Assembly: GCF_018687715.1 (NCBI RefSeq)
Contig: NC_056758.1
Span: 4,340,001-4,404,000 of the forward strand
DNA from: Carya illinoinensis
Lineage: Eukaryota; Streptophyta; Magnoliopsida; Fagales; Juglandaceae
Length of the DNA stretch: 64,000 nucleotides
Direction of reading: 5' to 3'
How positions within the stretch are numbered: position 1 is the first letter of the stretch; each line of letters starts with the position of its first letter. The notes below the pieces were generated by a model. The model saw only the letters and a list, made by a program, of their open reading frames with translations. It was not told the DNA's origin and did no database searches. Shown piece by piece: positions 24,701 to 35,500 of this stretch. The position numbers and the translations under genes were made by a program.

Positions 24701-27700
24701 TTGAGTATAGTTTTCTCCTACCCAAAATATCTATAAAAGATTATCTCATAATATTCTATCCAATAGTATCTACAAAAAATCAACTTAAGATATTTTTATC
24801 TAATAATATCTATAAAATCAACTCAAAATATTTTTACCCAATAATATTCATGAAAATTACCTCAAGATATTTCTTTTTATCCAATAATATCTACAGTTTT
24901 GAATAGACGTTTTGTCTGAAAATATGAAAAAATGTTATTGCGCCATAAGACTTTAAATAACCTTCCGAGTCTAATGGCACAAACCATAATACATTTTGAC
25001 ACTTCTAACTATCTCCAATAATCAAAAACATACTTCTGATACCATAGTAAATAATAAAACTAACTATGTAGTTAGACAAAAACCTATACGATTAATGGAT
25101 TCGTGAAAACTTATGGAGTTTTCACGAGGTTCCTAAGTTAATAGAAATTTCACAATTGAATTTCTAGCGGCTGTTACACATGTCATCTCAAAACATAATA
25201 GTTTACATGGGTTGGGCCACATTTGAGTACGTGGCTTGCACATCCAGCCATAACTTAAAGCCAATCTTAAAGCTTACTTGTCATTCATGTGTTTTTTTAC
25301 TAACTTTTGTAATGCATTTGAACATGTTTGACTTCATTAAATTACATGGCAGGACATACTCTTGTGCATGACATAACATTAAACATAACATGCTAACACG
25401 AGTCTTACACAACCTAACATAGTATAGGCATGGCATAACATGATCTGACATTACATGGCATATATGATCCAAACATTATATGAATCCAACGAAGTGAGAG
25501 GTGGGGTATGGTGTGGGTTTATGAAAATTTATAAGGAGTGGGTGGTCTTGTTTTGATAGACATGTTCGTTTCGTAGTTGGAGATGGCAATCATATCAGCT
25601 TCTAGCAGGGTGTGTAGCGTGGAGATCATGCATTGGAAAGAGTTTTTCTGACTCTTTATTGTATTGCTGCTAATAGAAAGGCTTCAGTGGCGGATGTGAG
25701 GTTATTCTTTCATGGTGTTCATCAGTGGAATGTTCTTTTTATCAGGGACTTTCATGATTGGGATTTATCTATTGTATCAGATTTTCTCAACCTACTATAC
25801 TCCATGGGGACTCCTATGGCATAGTGTAATCGCTTGAAGTGGAGGTTTAATAATCATAAGAAATTAATTGTAAAGGTGTATTATAAACTCTTATCATCAC
25901 AAGACCATCCTCCATTTCCTTGGAAGAATGTTTAGAGGTCTTGTGTGCCTTCTAAAATAGCCTTTTTTGTATGGAACGCCGCTCTTGGGAAGATCTTGAC
26001 CACGGATAACCTAAGGAAGAAAGGGTGTGTAGTGATGGATTAGTGTTATATGTGTAAAAAGAATGGAGAATCTGTGGATCACCTCCTACTACACTGTGAG
26101 GTTACAACAGAGCTTTGGGATGAGATTTTTCACAGGGTTGATGTTGCGTGGGTTATGCCCTTGAGGGTAGTGGATTTGTTGGGTTGTTGAAGGAAGATGC
26201 AAGGATGTCATCAAGTAGCAGCAGTGTGGAAGATGATCCCACTATGTATCATGTGATGTATTTGGTTGGAAAGAAAGGTGCGCTACTTTGAATACAAGGA
26301 ACGCTCTATGGTAGAGTTGAACTTTTTCCTACACACTTTACTGCTTTGGTTTTCCACTATTGTACTAAATGGAGACAATGTTCATGATTTCCTATAACAC
26401 CTCGTTCCTGTAGGATAGAAACGTTACTAACATATATGATATAATGTCCGGTAAAGAGACTCAAGATTTTGAAATGCCTCATTTATTGAAAACATAATTG
26501 AAAAGGACATAAATAGTCTTTGAAACTTGAAATTGAAAATAAAGTAAAACATAAACAAGTCTTAAACAAGACTAGTTATTGAAATGATGTAAAAGAAAGC
26601 TTAATCTTTGTGTAAATGACATTTATTCCTCTTTAAGTCTTTATACTAGAACTACTCCTGGCCATCTAGCTCTGCATCATGCTATAATTCATTCAAGATC
26701 GTGAAAGGAATCTAACCTTGACTTGGCTCTTGGCGTAGCATAACTAGCCATCATAAGCACATTATGTTTTCATACATAACAATAATATTTACAATACACA
26801 TGCATTTATATGATCATACTATTTACCTCTAAGCGTTATTTCCTGATTTTCAACTTGTAGCACGTTACCTATACGAAATGCTAATTGTCACTAATATTTT
26901 TAGGAAAATATATCATAGCATTCTAAGTACTAAGAATCATGCCATAAATTAATTCAACAATTATTCAGCTATACTAAAATTAATATGTATATATATTATT
27001 ATTTAAAACCCATAAAATATCCCTTGGTTTTATATTTAAAAAATATAACATAATAAATTTACACGCTCTGATCTGACCAGCCTATGAGAAAATTGACTAA
27101 AATAATAAGTTCCATAATATTCAATAGAATAAAGTTTAAGACTTACTTTAAATCCCCTAAATACTTTTTATAAAATAAGTTGTAAAACTTGGTTCTGGCT
27201 TAAAATCTTAGCCCATCCCCAAATTAAAGAAGCAACCCATTTAAAGTTACAAAATCAGTTTATGCAAAAACACAAGCAGCCCAATATAATCATCAAACCC
27301 AACACAATTTTAATCCACAAACTCTATTACGGTAATTCCTAAAATAAATAAAGGCCACCCAATTAAAGACAAGTCCAGAAACAACTTAAGCCAGCCCTTA
27401 ATTAAACTCTTCTTAATAAAAGGCATTATGGGAGGGTGGAAAATAGAGGAATGAAGAAATTCATAGCACAAGGGGCAGCACCATGCGAACGGAAAAAAGG
27501 ACTCAACTCACCGAGAGAAAAGGACTAGCTGCGATGAAGACTCTGGTGGCTGGGTTTGACCGGCGATGTAATAGGCTTCTCTGGGTAGGGTGGTGCGACA
27601 AAGTGAGAGAAAGGAATGGGTTAAAATGAGATAGGCTAAAACCGAAAAGAAGTAGAGAGGGAGGAGAGTGAGTGTGATGGCAGTGGCTTACCGGAGGAAG

Positions 27701-30307
27701 TGGGTTCGTCGGAGATGAATTGGCCAGCGATTTCTATGGCTAAAGGTGGTTCTCCAGCATTCTGGGGTGGTCGGCTGAGGGTGCAGGGTGCAGGAAAATT
27801 AGGCCTATGTGTGAGTTTTCTCCATCCCGTGTAAACCAGATTTGTTTATTTTCTCGTTGTGTGATGAATCTGAGTGTATCGTGGGATTTTATGGAGGAAA
27901 GAGTTTCTTATTTACGTGGGTCTTGAGGAGATTAGAAAGGATCTAGTTTGAGTGTTGGTTCTAATCTAAGAATCTCTTTTAAAAAATTTGAAACTCATTC
28001 AATATCAATAGAGGAATCAAGATAAGGGGAACTACCTTAAAAACTCATTAAATCTGGTCTATTGTCCCATTTGAAAAAAATAATAAGCATATGATAAAAA
28101 TAGAAGTAAATAATAAAATGAATAAATAAACATAATAATTTTAAATTAATTAATTAATAAATAAATAAATTCTAACTAAATTAATTTTTAAGTTCTATTC
28201 TAGGTTCGGATGTTACAATCTTCCTCCCTTAAGAAAAATCTCGTCCTCGAGATTACGTACCTCAATCAAACAAGTATAGGTAATTGATCTTCATGTCTTC
28301 CTCTAGCTCCCACGTAGCCTCTTTTTCTATGTGGTTACTCCAAAGTACCTTGACTGTTGGAATGGTCTTCTTACGGAGTACTTGAGTCTTTTGTGCAAGG
28401 ATCCTAACTGTAAACTCTTCATAGGTGAGATCCTCGCAAACTTGGAGGGGTTTGTACTCTAATATGTGTGTCATCCTTAACATAGCTTGTGATGAAGATG
28501 TTTAAGTCCGTGTTTCACTTAACGTATGGTAAACCACGCTTAAGTCTGTGGCACCGTCTTAACATAGCTGTGGTGAATACGCTTAGGTCTATGTCAGCCT
28601 TAAACATATTATCTTTCTTAATGCATGAGAACTTATTTAATATTATGAACTTTTCTAGCATGGCATATACTTGTAAATAGCATAGCATAACATAGCATAT
28701 CCTTGCACATGACATATTCTTGTACATGACACAATATGATCTAAACATAAACATTTCATGGCATACATAATCTGAGATCTATATGAACTTTACGTAACAT
28801 ACTTGATCTAAATGCTTCATGACATTACATAGCATATATGATTCAATCACTAAATGAACATGGCATACATGATCTATACTCCAAAAGGTTTAGTCAATGA
28901 TACAATTGGAATCCTATTGGAACCTTATAAAGAGTAATAACTTCTTCTTCCCAAGCAATGTGGGATCTCATACACCACATTCCATTATCCTTATCATATG
29001 GGGTATCACATTTCCTATCTTTAATTCATCGCTCATAGAACGTACCTAGGTGTCTTATGTATATTTCCTATGTACACGGGCTATCCCTATTTTATTTTTT
29101 GATCAATAATATTTTTATCTTACTTATCAAAAAAAACATTATATAAACATTACATGGCATACATGTGATTTTCATAACATCTCATCCATCTAACAACAAT
29201 CCATATCAACATAGCAGGCATAGTCTTATTCATAAACATATCGCCATAATTCATTGAGGTTCATTAAAATGGGCTTAACTTGAATTGGCTTATAGCGTAG
29301 TATATGTAAATATCATATTTTTCATGCACAATCAGAATATTTATAGCACACATAAAGTTATGATCATGCTACTTACCTCTTAAAGTTGCTTCCACAGTCT
29401 CACGTCGTAACTCGTGACCTATACAAGGCAGGCACTAATTGTCGCTAACCTTTCTAGAAGAACTCGCCGTAGCATTCTAATTACTTAGAATCATACCATA
29501 TAGACGATTAAATAACTATTCCGTTATACTAGGATTAATAGATAGTAACATTATTTAAAACTCATAACATATTCCTTGATTTTCTATTTAGAGTATAACA
29601 TAATAAGTTTACTAAAATTCAATCTAAATAGACAATGAGAATATTAACTAAAATAATAAGCTCAAAAGTATACATTAAAATATACTTTAAATCCCATAAA
29701 TATTTTTTGAAAAAAATTAAGTCTATGACCAATATATTTATTTAAGTAAAACTTTGGCGGACTTAAATTCCGGCCCAACCCCAATTAAGGAAAACATCTC
29801 ACTTAAAATCACTAGAATAGTTTCTGTTAAAAAAAAAAAAAAAGAGGAATGCTACACATCATCCTACACCACACATTTTATATATTAAAATATTATTTTT
29901 TATTTTTTTATTTCATTTTATTCTTATTAAACTAATTGAATTATTTTATTTATCATCCATACACTATATATTTATTATAGTAAAAATAAAAAAAATTAAA
30001 ATAAATATAATATGTGAAGTGTGAGGATGATAAGAAGAATTTTTCAAAAAATAATGCAACCTGGCCCACACTAATTTTAAATGGAAAGCCATGGGAAGTG
30101 GGTTGAAGGGTATTGTGTAAAACCGATAATAATGCATGGGCTTTTTGGGAAGTCTGAAACAAAAGAAGAGAAGCACAGGGGCTTGGGAGGGAGAAGCCGT
30201 GCGATACTTACCAAGAGAGAGGAGAGCCAACTGCAACTGTGGGTCTGGGTGGCTGGCTGGGAGTCACGGAAGCGCAACCGTAGGCTCCCTCTGGACATGG
30301 TGGTGCG

Positions 30308-30345
<38 letters not shown>

Positions 30346-30866
30346 TCAAACCGAAAGCAACAGAGAGAGAGGAGGGTGGCGGACGGTCGTGGGCTTACCG
30401 GAATAGCGCGAGGTGGATGGAGGTGCTTGGTTGGCAAGTTCTGTGGCTGCAGTGAGGTGATCCGACGTCCTCTAAGGTGGCCAGCGGTGGCAGAGTGAAA
30501 TACCCAAGGCCTGGTTGGTTGTTGACAGTAGTGAGAGAGTGACGTAGAGGGGTTTAGGGGTTGATGCACGTCGTGAGGGGAGGAAGACTTACCAGCGGCG
30601 TATTTTGTGGTGGAATCTGGCGAGGAGAGGGCCTCGGTTTGCTAAGAGGAAGGGCTATGGTGGTTGTGTAAAAGTGAAGTTTTGATTTTTTTCAGAGGGA
30701 GGATTCTGACCATGGTTGTTGTTGGCGTGAGGGAGGAATAATGTGAATAAAATGAGAAGATTTAGGCTAGGGTTTTGAAGTGTGAATTTGGCTACAAATT
30801 AGAAATTGTCCCACTGAAGAAATAAACGCTGAGGATGTGGGCGTGAAGAGTGGAAGAAACCCAATC

Positions 30867-30906
<40 letters not shown>

Positions 30907-31920
30907 CTTAATTCTAGATCCTAAACTAAGACCCGTATGTTACACTAATGTTCTCGGAAAAGTGCGGAAATAGTAATACAATTGGAGTCAACAATATGCT
31001 GCTGCACCAATGTCAGGATTTTCATTATAGAACTTGTTTCCTTGGTAATGTAGGTACTCGATATCGATCTATCATGGAGGATGCACAAGGCGTCTGATGG
31101 TCAGAGAAGGAGAGTGCAGATTTGTATGGGTCTTCTCAAGCCATTTAAGGTATTTCCATAATTTATAAGATAATGCATTTTAAGTGTTTCTTGTCTTCTC
31201 ATGTCCCTAAATGTATCTTATTTTGCCTCCATGTTTATCTAGGTTCTTCTTCTTGATGAAATAACAGTTGACCTTGATGTACTAGCAAGGGCTGACCTTC
31301 TGAGGTTTCTAAGGAAGGAGTGTAAACAGCGAGGTGCCACAATCATCTATGCAACACATATATTTGATGGTCTAGAGGACTGGCCGTCTCATATTGTATG
31401 TCTACCTTCCTTTTATTTTTTTGAAAACCTTTTTTCTCTAATTTTAGTTGAGTTTTTACTTCCATTCAAGGTCAAAGCTATTATGTATTCAGGTTTACGT
31501 GGCCCATGGAAAGTTGCAAATAGCAATGCCCATGGAAGAAGTTAAGGGCATCAGCAGATTGTCATTAATGGCAAGTTTTTCAATTCCAATGTAGTTTCTT
31601 GCTCATCGATATTGAGTATGCGTTCCTTATCAAATGTTGAATTATGAGAGAGAGGGAGAGAGAGAGTTAGGCCTTACTGGGATTGAATTTGCAGAGAACA
31701 GTCGAAAGTTGGCTGAGGAAAGAAAGAGTCGAGGAGAGAAGAAGGAAAGAGAGGTCTTCCAGAATTTGACAAACAAATTGAAGGAAGTCGTGTGACTGGT
31801 GATCCAGCCCGTGCTGCCATTCATGCAATCAACAATGGGTGGGCAGCAGGACGGCTGCATTCCACCATTGCCGGTGAAGAGAACTTCCTCTTCAGCTCAA
31901 ATAGTGTTATGAGGTTATAG
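18727..31920 (+). CDS. ABCI20: ABC transporter I family member 20-like, soluble ABC ATPase, C-terminus frameshifted
   Basis: Plant non-intrinsic ABC protein: one nucleotide-binding domain and no membrane segment. Exons: 18727-18895, 19491-19624, 20259-20378, 31054-31149, 31243-31395, 31493-31570 and 31695 onward; all phases agree. Walker A GSNGAGKT (residues 52-59) spans the exon 1/2 junction. The signature is SDGQRRRVQ (155-163), preceded by Ala where I recall Val. Walker B with catalytic Glu is VLLLDE (174-179), and the H-loop is ATHIFDGLE (His 212). The frame in exon 7 stops at TGA 31767-31769, giving 274 residues against about 328 in Arabidopsis. Another frame from about 31753 to TAG 31918-31920 still encodes the conserved tail ([26 protein letters not shown]). 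A short indel in a purine-rich run near 31750 therefore separates the two. Intron 3 is 10.7 kb because of a nested retroelement. Confidence 0.93.
21796..25178 (-). repeat. Solo LTR S1 (3383 bp), TSD CATGT
   Basis: On the plus strand it begins TGTGACGCCCCC and ends GGCTGTTACA, with perfect CATGT duplications at 21791-21795 and 25179-25183. Read on the minus strand it begins TGTAACAGCC and ends GGGGCGTCACA, a start I recall for long Ty3/gypsy LTRs of plants. It has no coding region. It is the same family and orientation as S2 (46450-49647), from which it differs by several indels, including roughly 350 bp near 23510-23870 missing in S2. Confidence 0.88.
22480..22760 (-). repeat. Minisatellite inside solo LTR S1
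   Basis: Several copies of a roughly 40-bp unit containing AAATACATACTCCACAG, TTGTTGTGGCCCCATG and TATTCTAC stand in tandem with variable spacers. They are followed by half-units with CACAATTGCTGTG, an imperfect palindrome. The equivalent array in S2 lies at 47250-47540. Confidence 0.8.
25488..26392 (+). mobile_element. 5'-truncated LINE fragment (RT zinc-binding domain)
   Basis: Translated pieces read [28 protein letters not shown], then PWKNV...[21 protein letters not shown], and a [19 protein letters not shown] motif. This is the C-x2-C...H-x4-C-like zinc-binding region at the C-terminus of plant LINE reverse transcriptases. Stops are frequent. It lacks the RNase H module seen in the LINEs at 1-2092 and 32500-37535, so it belongs to another LINE family. 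Confidence 0.8.
26393..28217 (-). repeat. LTR copy 2 of the intronic gypsy element (1825 bp)
   Basis: On the plus strand it begins TATAACACC (TGTAACACC mutated) and ends CGGATGTTACA. Immediately to its right, the minus strand shows a purine-rich CTTAAGGGAGGAAGAT, the expected primer tract before a 3' LTR. The repeat is shorter than copy 1 because it lacks the tandem GGTGAACCACG section. The GC-richer part at 27430-27900 with TGGTGCGACA matches copy 3 at 30190-30310. Confidence 0.75.
28218..28483 (-). pseudogene. Integrase C-terminus with chromodomain (Tekay/Del-like chromovirus)
   Basis: The minus-strand frame 28262-28483 reads [20 protein letters not shown], then [17 protein letters not shown], then [10 protein letters not shown], ending in a stop. 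This is the end of a gypsy polyprotein: the chromodomain that guides integration, with the WELEEDM motif. Only the last 73 codons remain, and the upstream polyprotein is deleted. It fixes the orientation (minus) and class of the 20882-30944 insertion. Confidence 0.85.
29040..29137 (+). mobile_element. LINE 3' tail
   Basis: The phrase CCTAGGTGTCTTATGTATA, then GTACACGGGCTATCCC, then ATCAATAATATTT and a terminal A-run at 29129-29135 is the conserved 3' end I recall for a plant LINE family. It is a very short 5'-truncated copy. Confidence 0.5.
29847..30055. mobile_element. Foldback MITE in LTR copy 3
   Basis: AATGCTACACATCATCCTAC at the left faces the reverse complement of AGGATGATAAGAAGAATT at the right, with an AT-rich centre. 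Length is about 200 bp. TSDs were not resolved. Confidence 0.55.
31571..31694 (+). other. GC-AG intron in ABCI20
   Basis: Exon 6 ends ...TCATTAATG and the intron begins GCAAGT instead of GTAAGT. The acceptor is TTTGCAG at 31688-31694. Phase and the conserved continuation [11 protein letters not shown] confirm the junction. Confidence 0.85.
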
Positions 31921-32500
31921 ATCAATTCAACACAAGAAAATGTACCAAAGTTGATGCATTGCTCGTAAAAAGTAGTTTCAGGAATCAACTAGGCTATATG
32001 CAGTGCTTAGGCTCCCATCATTTGGAATAAAAAATTTGAATAATTCATAATCGGCTTCTTTCTATTTTAAAATCGTGTCGACCCATTTAATGGTGTTGTG
32101 TAATCATTTCTTCTTTATTACCATATATAAGGATGAATTAGTACGCGTATTGCCTTTAATTCCATCATGGCAACACTGAGTTATATCTCAGGACCTACCT
32201 CATGCAGGATGGGTAAATTATTAGGTGGTCAATCCTACCAAATATCACATTGCAATTTACTGTTGTCGAGTGATTCAATTAAAATCAAATATTTCGTAAT
32301 ATTTCAACAGTACGAGCCATCAAATTCAAATGTTTATCCGATATTGGTTAGAAATGGGGCGATCACGGTTTACACCATTTGCTTTATATCCTTGTGATTT
32401 GTAGGTAAAGTTCCATTCTGAATAGTGGTGATACAGCAATGGCAAAACCGTCTGTTGAAACGCATTTCATATCGATCACGCTCCAGCTCGATGCACCCGA
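31921..32500. other. 3' flank of ABCI20, no gene
   Basis: This should contain the ABCI20 3' UTR. No other gene, domain or repeat terminus was recognised. Confidence 0.5.
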
Positions 32501-35500
32501 GTCATAAATGGTGAAGTACTAAAATTCAAGTATCAACAAACAACTCTACTTCCCATATGCATGAAAGACGAAGTCTCTAGTCATTCAACTGGCTTTCTGG
32601 ATCTTATGACGTCACAACCCCCCAAGGAAAAATCTACATTAATCACAAACCGGCCTGTCCCCCCATCCCCATCTCCACCTCAATCTGGCCCACTCACAAG
32701 TTCACACTATCCCTATCCAGTACACACCAACAAAGTTTCCCCCTCTTGACAGACCACCAAATTAGTACCTATCCCAATATCTTGAGCCTGACCCAACCCA
32801 CTGACTAGAATCTACCCTCTAACCCAATCCTCTATCGAGAAAATCCCCCCTCAGTTATCTCAACCCAACACACCATAGGGCCTTCCATTTTCAAGATCAT
32901 AATCTCCCAGTTCGACCACTTACTCCATCAAAACCATAAAGTGTCCCTCCTTGTAAGCCCATCAGGAAAAGCCATTCTCTCTCAGCCCAATGGACTCAAC
33001 CCCTACGTTCCCATCAAACTCTCATGCGACCCAAAACTCATCTTTGCAGCAGCTATCCTCCTTACCAAACCAAAGCTTAACTCCAAACATCCCATTCCAA
33101 CCCCCAACTCCTTCACCTATAACACCAGAATCGTATCCCTTAGCAATCTAGCCATCAATCCTAAAGAAAAGAGCCCCTCTCATTCATAGAGAGGAACTAA
33201 TTCACCATTCTACTTTATCTGAGCTCATGAACATAAAAGCCCCATAGGAAGGGACTTTACATTCCCTCCCCCCCTTCAGTCCTGGATCAGAAACTCCATC
33301 AGAAGAAAACATCACCTTGGTTGCCTACGTTTCTTTTCGAAAGGGTAAGTCCAGCAACAAGAGTTGTACTAATCCAAAAAAGTCCAGACATCATCTTTAC
33401 TCCAAGCCAAAGGTGTTCTCTTTAGAAAGTAGCTCCTCAAACCAAACAATCCAATTCTTCCCAATCAATCCAGAGGTTATAGTGGCAAGCCATAAGCTGC
33501 CACCCCCATCAAAATGAAGCCCATATCATGGAACTGCAGGGGTATTGCCTAACCCTGTGCCATGAGAAGTCTTAGGGCAACCATCAGGACCCACCAAGCT
33601 GATGGAGTCTTTCTTGTAGAGACACTTTTGAATCATGTAAATACTGTTGCAGTTGTAAATAGACTAGGATTCCCTTTCCATGTACATATGCCCCTACTAG
33701 GTAGAAAGGGAGGACTTTTGTTTGTATGGAAGGATGGTCTTAATGTAGAAGTTGTTCACTTATCTAGTAATATTATTGCTCTTTTGGTTTACTCTAATCC
33801 TATTCACAATCCTTAGCTACTTACTTTGGTTTATTCTCCTGCTCAGTACAGAGAAAAACAGTTATTTTGGGACACTTTAAATTCTATCATAAGTGCTTTT
33901 GCGGGTCCATGGGTAGGTATAGGAGATTTCAACTCCATCACAAGCCAATCTAAAAAAAGTGGCGGTTTACCCTTTGCTTGCCCCTTCCAACCCTCTGGTT
34001 TAATCTCCTTCATCAATAATAATGGTTTTATTGACCTTGGAGCCTCAGGCTCACCCTTTACTTGGTCCAATAAAAGACACGGTCTTGCGAATATTAGAAA
34101 GAGACTTGGTAGAGGCATTGCAAACATCCAATGGAGAACCATGTTCCCAGATGCTCATCTCCTAAACCTTACTATGGACTCATCGGATCATGCCCCTATC
34201 ATCCTTTCTACCAAAGGGAGCAATAACAAAAAAAAACTTTTCAAGTTTGAGGAATTTTGGACTAGAGACCCTTCTAGTACTGATGTGGTTAGCAGTGCTT
34301 GGCACCAACCCTTCTCTAGTAATCCAACCTATAAATTATGCAGAAAATTGAAAGCCACAAAAAATGCTCTTAAAATTTGGAACAAACTCACTTTTGGCAA
34401 TATCCAAGCTGGAATTTCTTCTCTTAAGGAGGCCCTTTGCAAAATCCAATCTTCCACCACTAATCTGCTAGATAGGAATTTTGAAGAAATACTTCAAGAT
34501 AACCTTAATGAGCTTCTGAGAAGAGAGGAACAACTCTGGAAACAGAAATCTAGGTTGACCTGGCTAATCACTACCAATCTCAATACTAGATATTTCCACC
34601 TCTCTACTATCATCAAAAGAATGAGCAATTCTATTGATAGCATGAAAATGGGTCCAAAAACTTGGACAATTGACCAAAATCTCATTCAGGAATCCTTTAT
34701 TGACCATTTCAAGACCATTTACAATACTTCCAAACCAAATATCCCTGAAGATTTTGATATGTTGTTTCCTAAAAAAATCACAAATGGTCAAAATGTTATC
34801 CTTAACTCTATTCTTGATGATCTTGAGATTCAAAAGGCCATAAAAGAGACCGCCTCTACAAAAGCCCTAGGGCCTGATGGCTTCACAAGCATTTTCTACA
34901 AAAGCTTTTCAGACTGCTTTTGTTCCTGGGTGCATTATTCAAGCAAACACTATAATAGCTCAGGAAATATTCTCTATAATGAGAAAAAGGGGAGAAGTTG
35001 GGATAATGGCCATCAAAATTGATATTGAAAAAGTTTTTGACTCAATGGAGTAGTCATTCATTATTTTGGTTATAAAAAGTTTAGGCTTTGGTCAAACTTG
35101 GATCAATTGGATTTTTGAGTGCCTCTCCACTGTTTCCTATTCAATTCTTATCAATGGCTCCCCCCAGGGTTTCATTAAGCCATCAAGGGGTCTGAGGCAA
35201 TGAGACACTCTCTCCCCTTTTCTCTTTATCCTCGGCAGTGAAGTTTTCTCTAGATTTCTCACCAAAGACCTCAACTCTAATCTCCTTGAGGGAATTAAAG
35301 TCAGCAATTAGGGACCAATCATCCCCCATCTGCTCTTTGTAGACGACCTCATTATCTTCAGTAAAGCCTCAACAAAATCTGCTCAAGACATTATTCAAAG
35401 CCTTACCACTTATTCAAACTGGTCTAGACAAAAAATTCACACTAGAAAGTCCATTATTCAGTTCAATCCTAACACCTCTCCTAGGCAAATTGCTTCAATG

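Larger units (their letters stand above)
20882..25487 (-). repeat. LTR copy 1 of the intronic gypsy element, interrupted
   Basis: It aligns with LTR copy 2 from the TGTAACACC terminus through 'CTACTCCTGGCTCTCCAGCT' (21143-21162, copy 2 at about 26654). It then aligns with LTR copy 3 over the 'GGTGAACCACGCTTG' and 'ACATGGCATATATGATC' sections. It includes 21525-21790, about three tandem units of roughly 80-85 bp built around GTGAACCACGCTTG. A solo LTR of another family splits it at 21796-25178. Confidence 0.7.
20882..30944 (-). mobile_element. 10.06 kb nested Ty3/gypsy element in ABCI20 intron 3, TSD CTAAT
   Basis: The insertion begins TGTAACACC and ends ATGTTACA and is flanked by perfect CTAAT duplications (20877-20881 and 30945-30949), so it integrated as one LTR element. 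It is in minus orientation. Inside, from left, are a partial LTR (20882-25487, itself carrying a solo LTR), a LINE fragment (25488-26392), a second LTR copy (26393-28217), a polypurine tract and chromodomain-containing integrase end on the minus strand (28218-28483), and a partial third LTR copy (28484-30944). The internal coding region is almost wholly lost. Three LTR-derived copies between one pair of TSDs require a nested insertion or ectopic recombination. Removing it leaves an intron of about 0.6 kb. Confidence 0.85.
28484..30944 (-). repeat. LTR copy 3 of the intronic gypsy element, partial
   Basis: It shares the 'CACTTAACGTATGGTAAACC' section with copy 1 and the 29350-29830 and 30180-30320 sections with copy 2. 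It ends CGTATGTTACA at the TSD. It contains a LINE tail (about 29040-29137), a foldback MITE (29847-30055), a (GA)n run at 30312-30342 and an (AAT)n run at about 30871-30903. Confidence 0.7.

Noticed and set aside
30077..30569. Several overlapping open frames on both strands around a (GA)n run
   Set aside because: Produced by the GA/CT microsatellite and GC-richer LTR sequence. The region is LTR copy 3.
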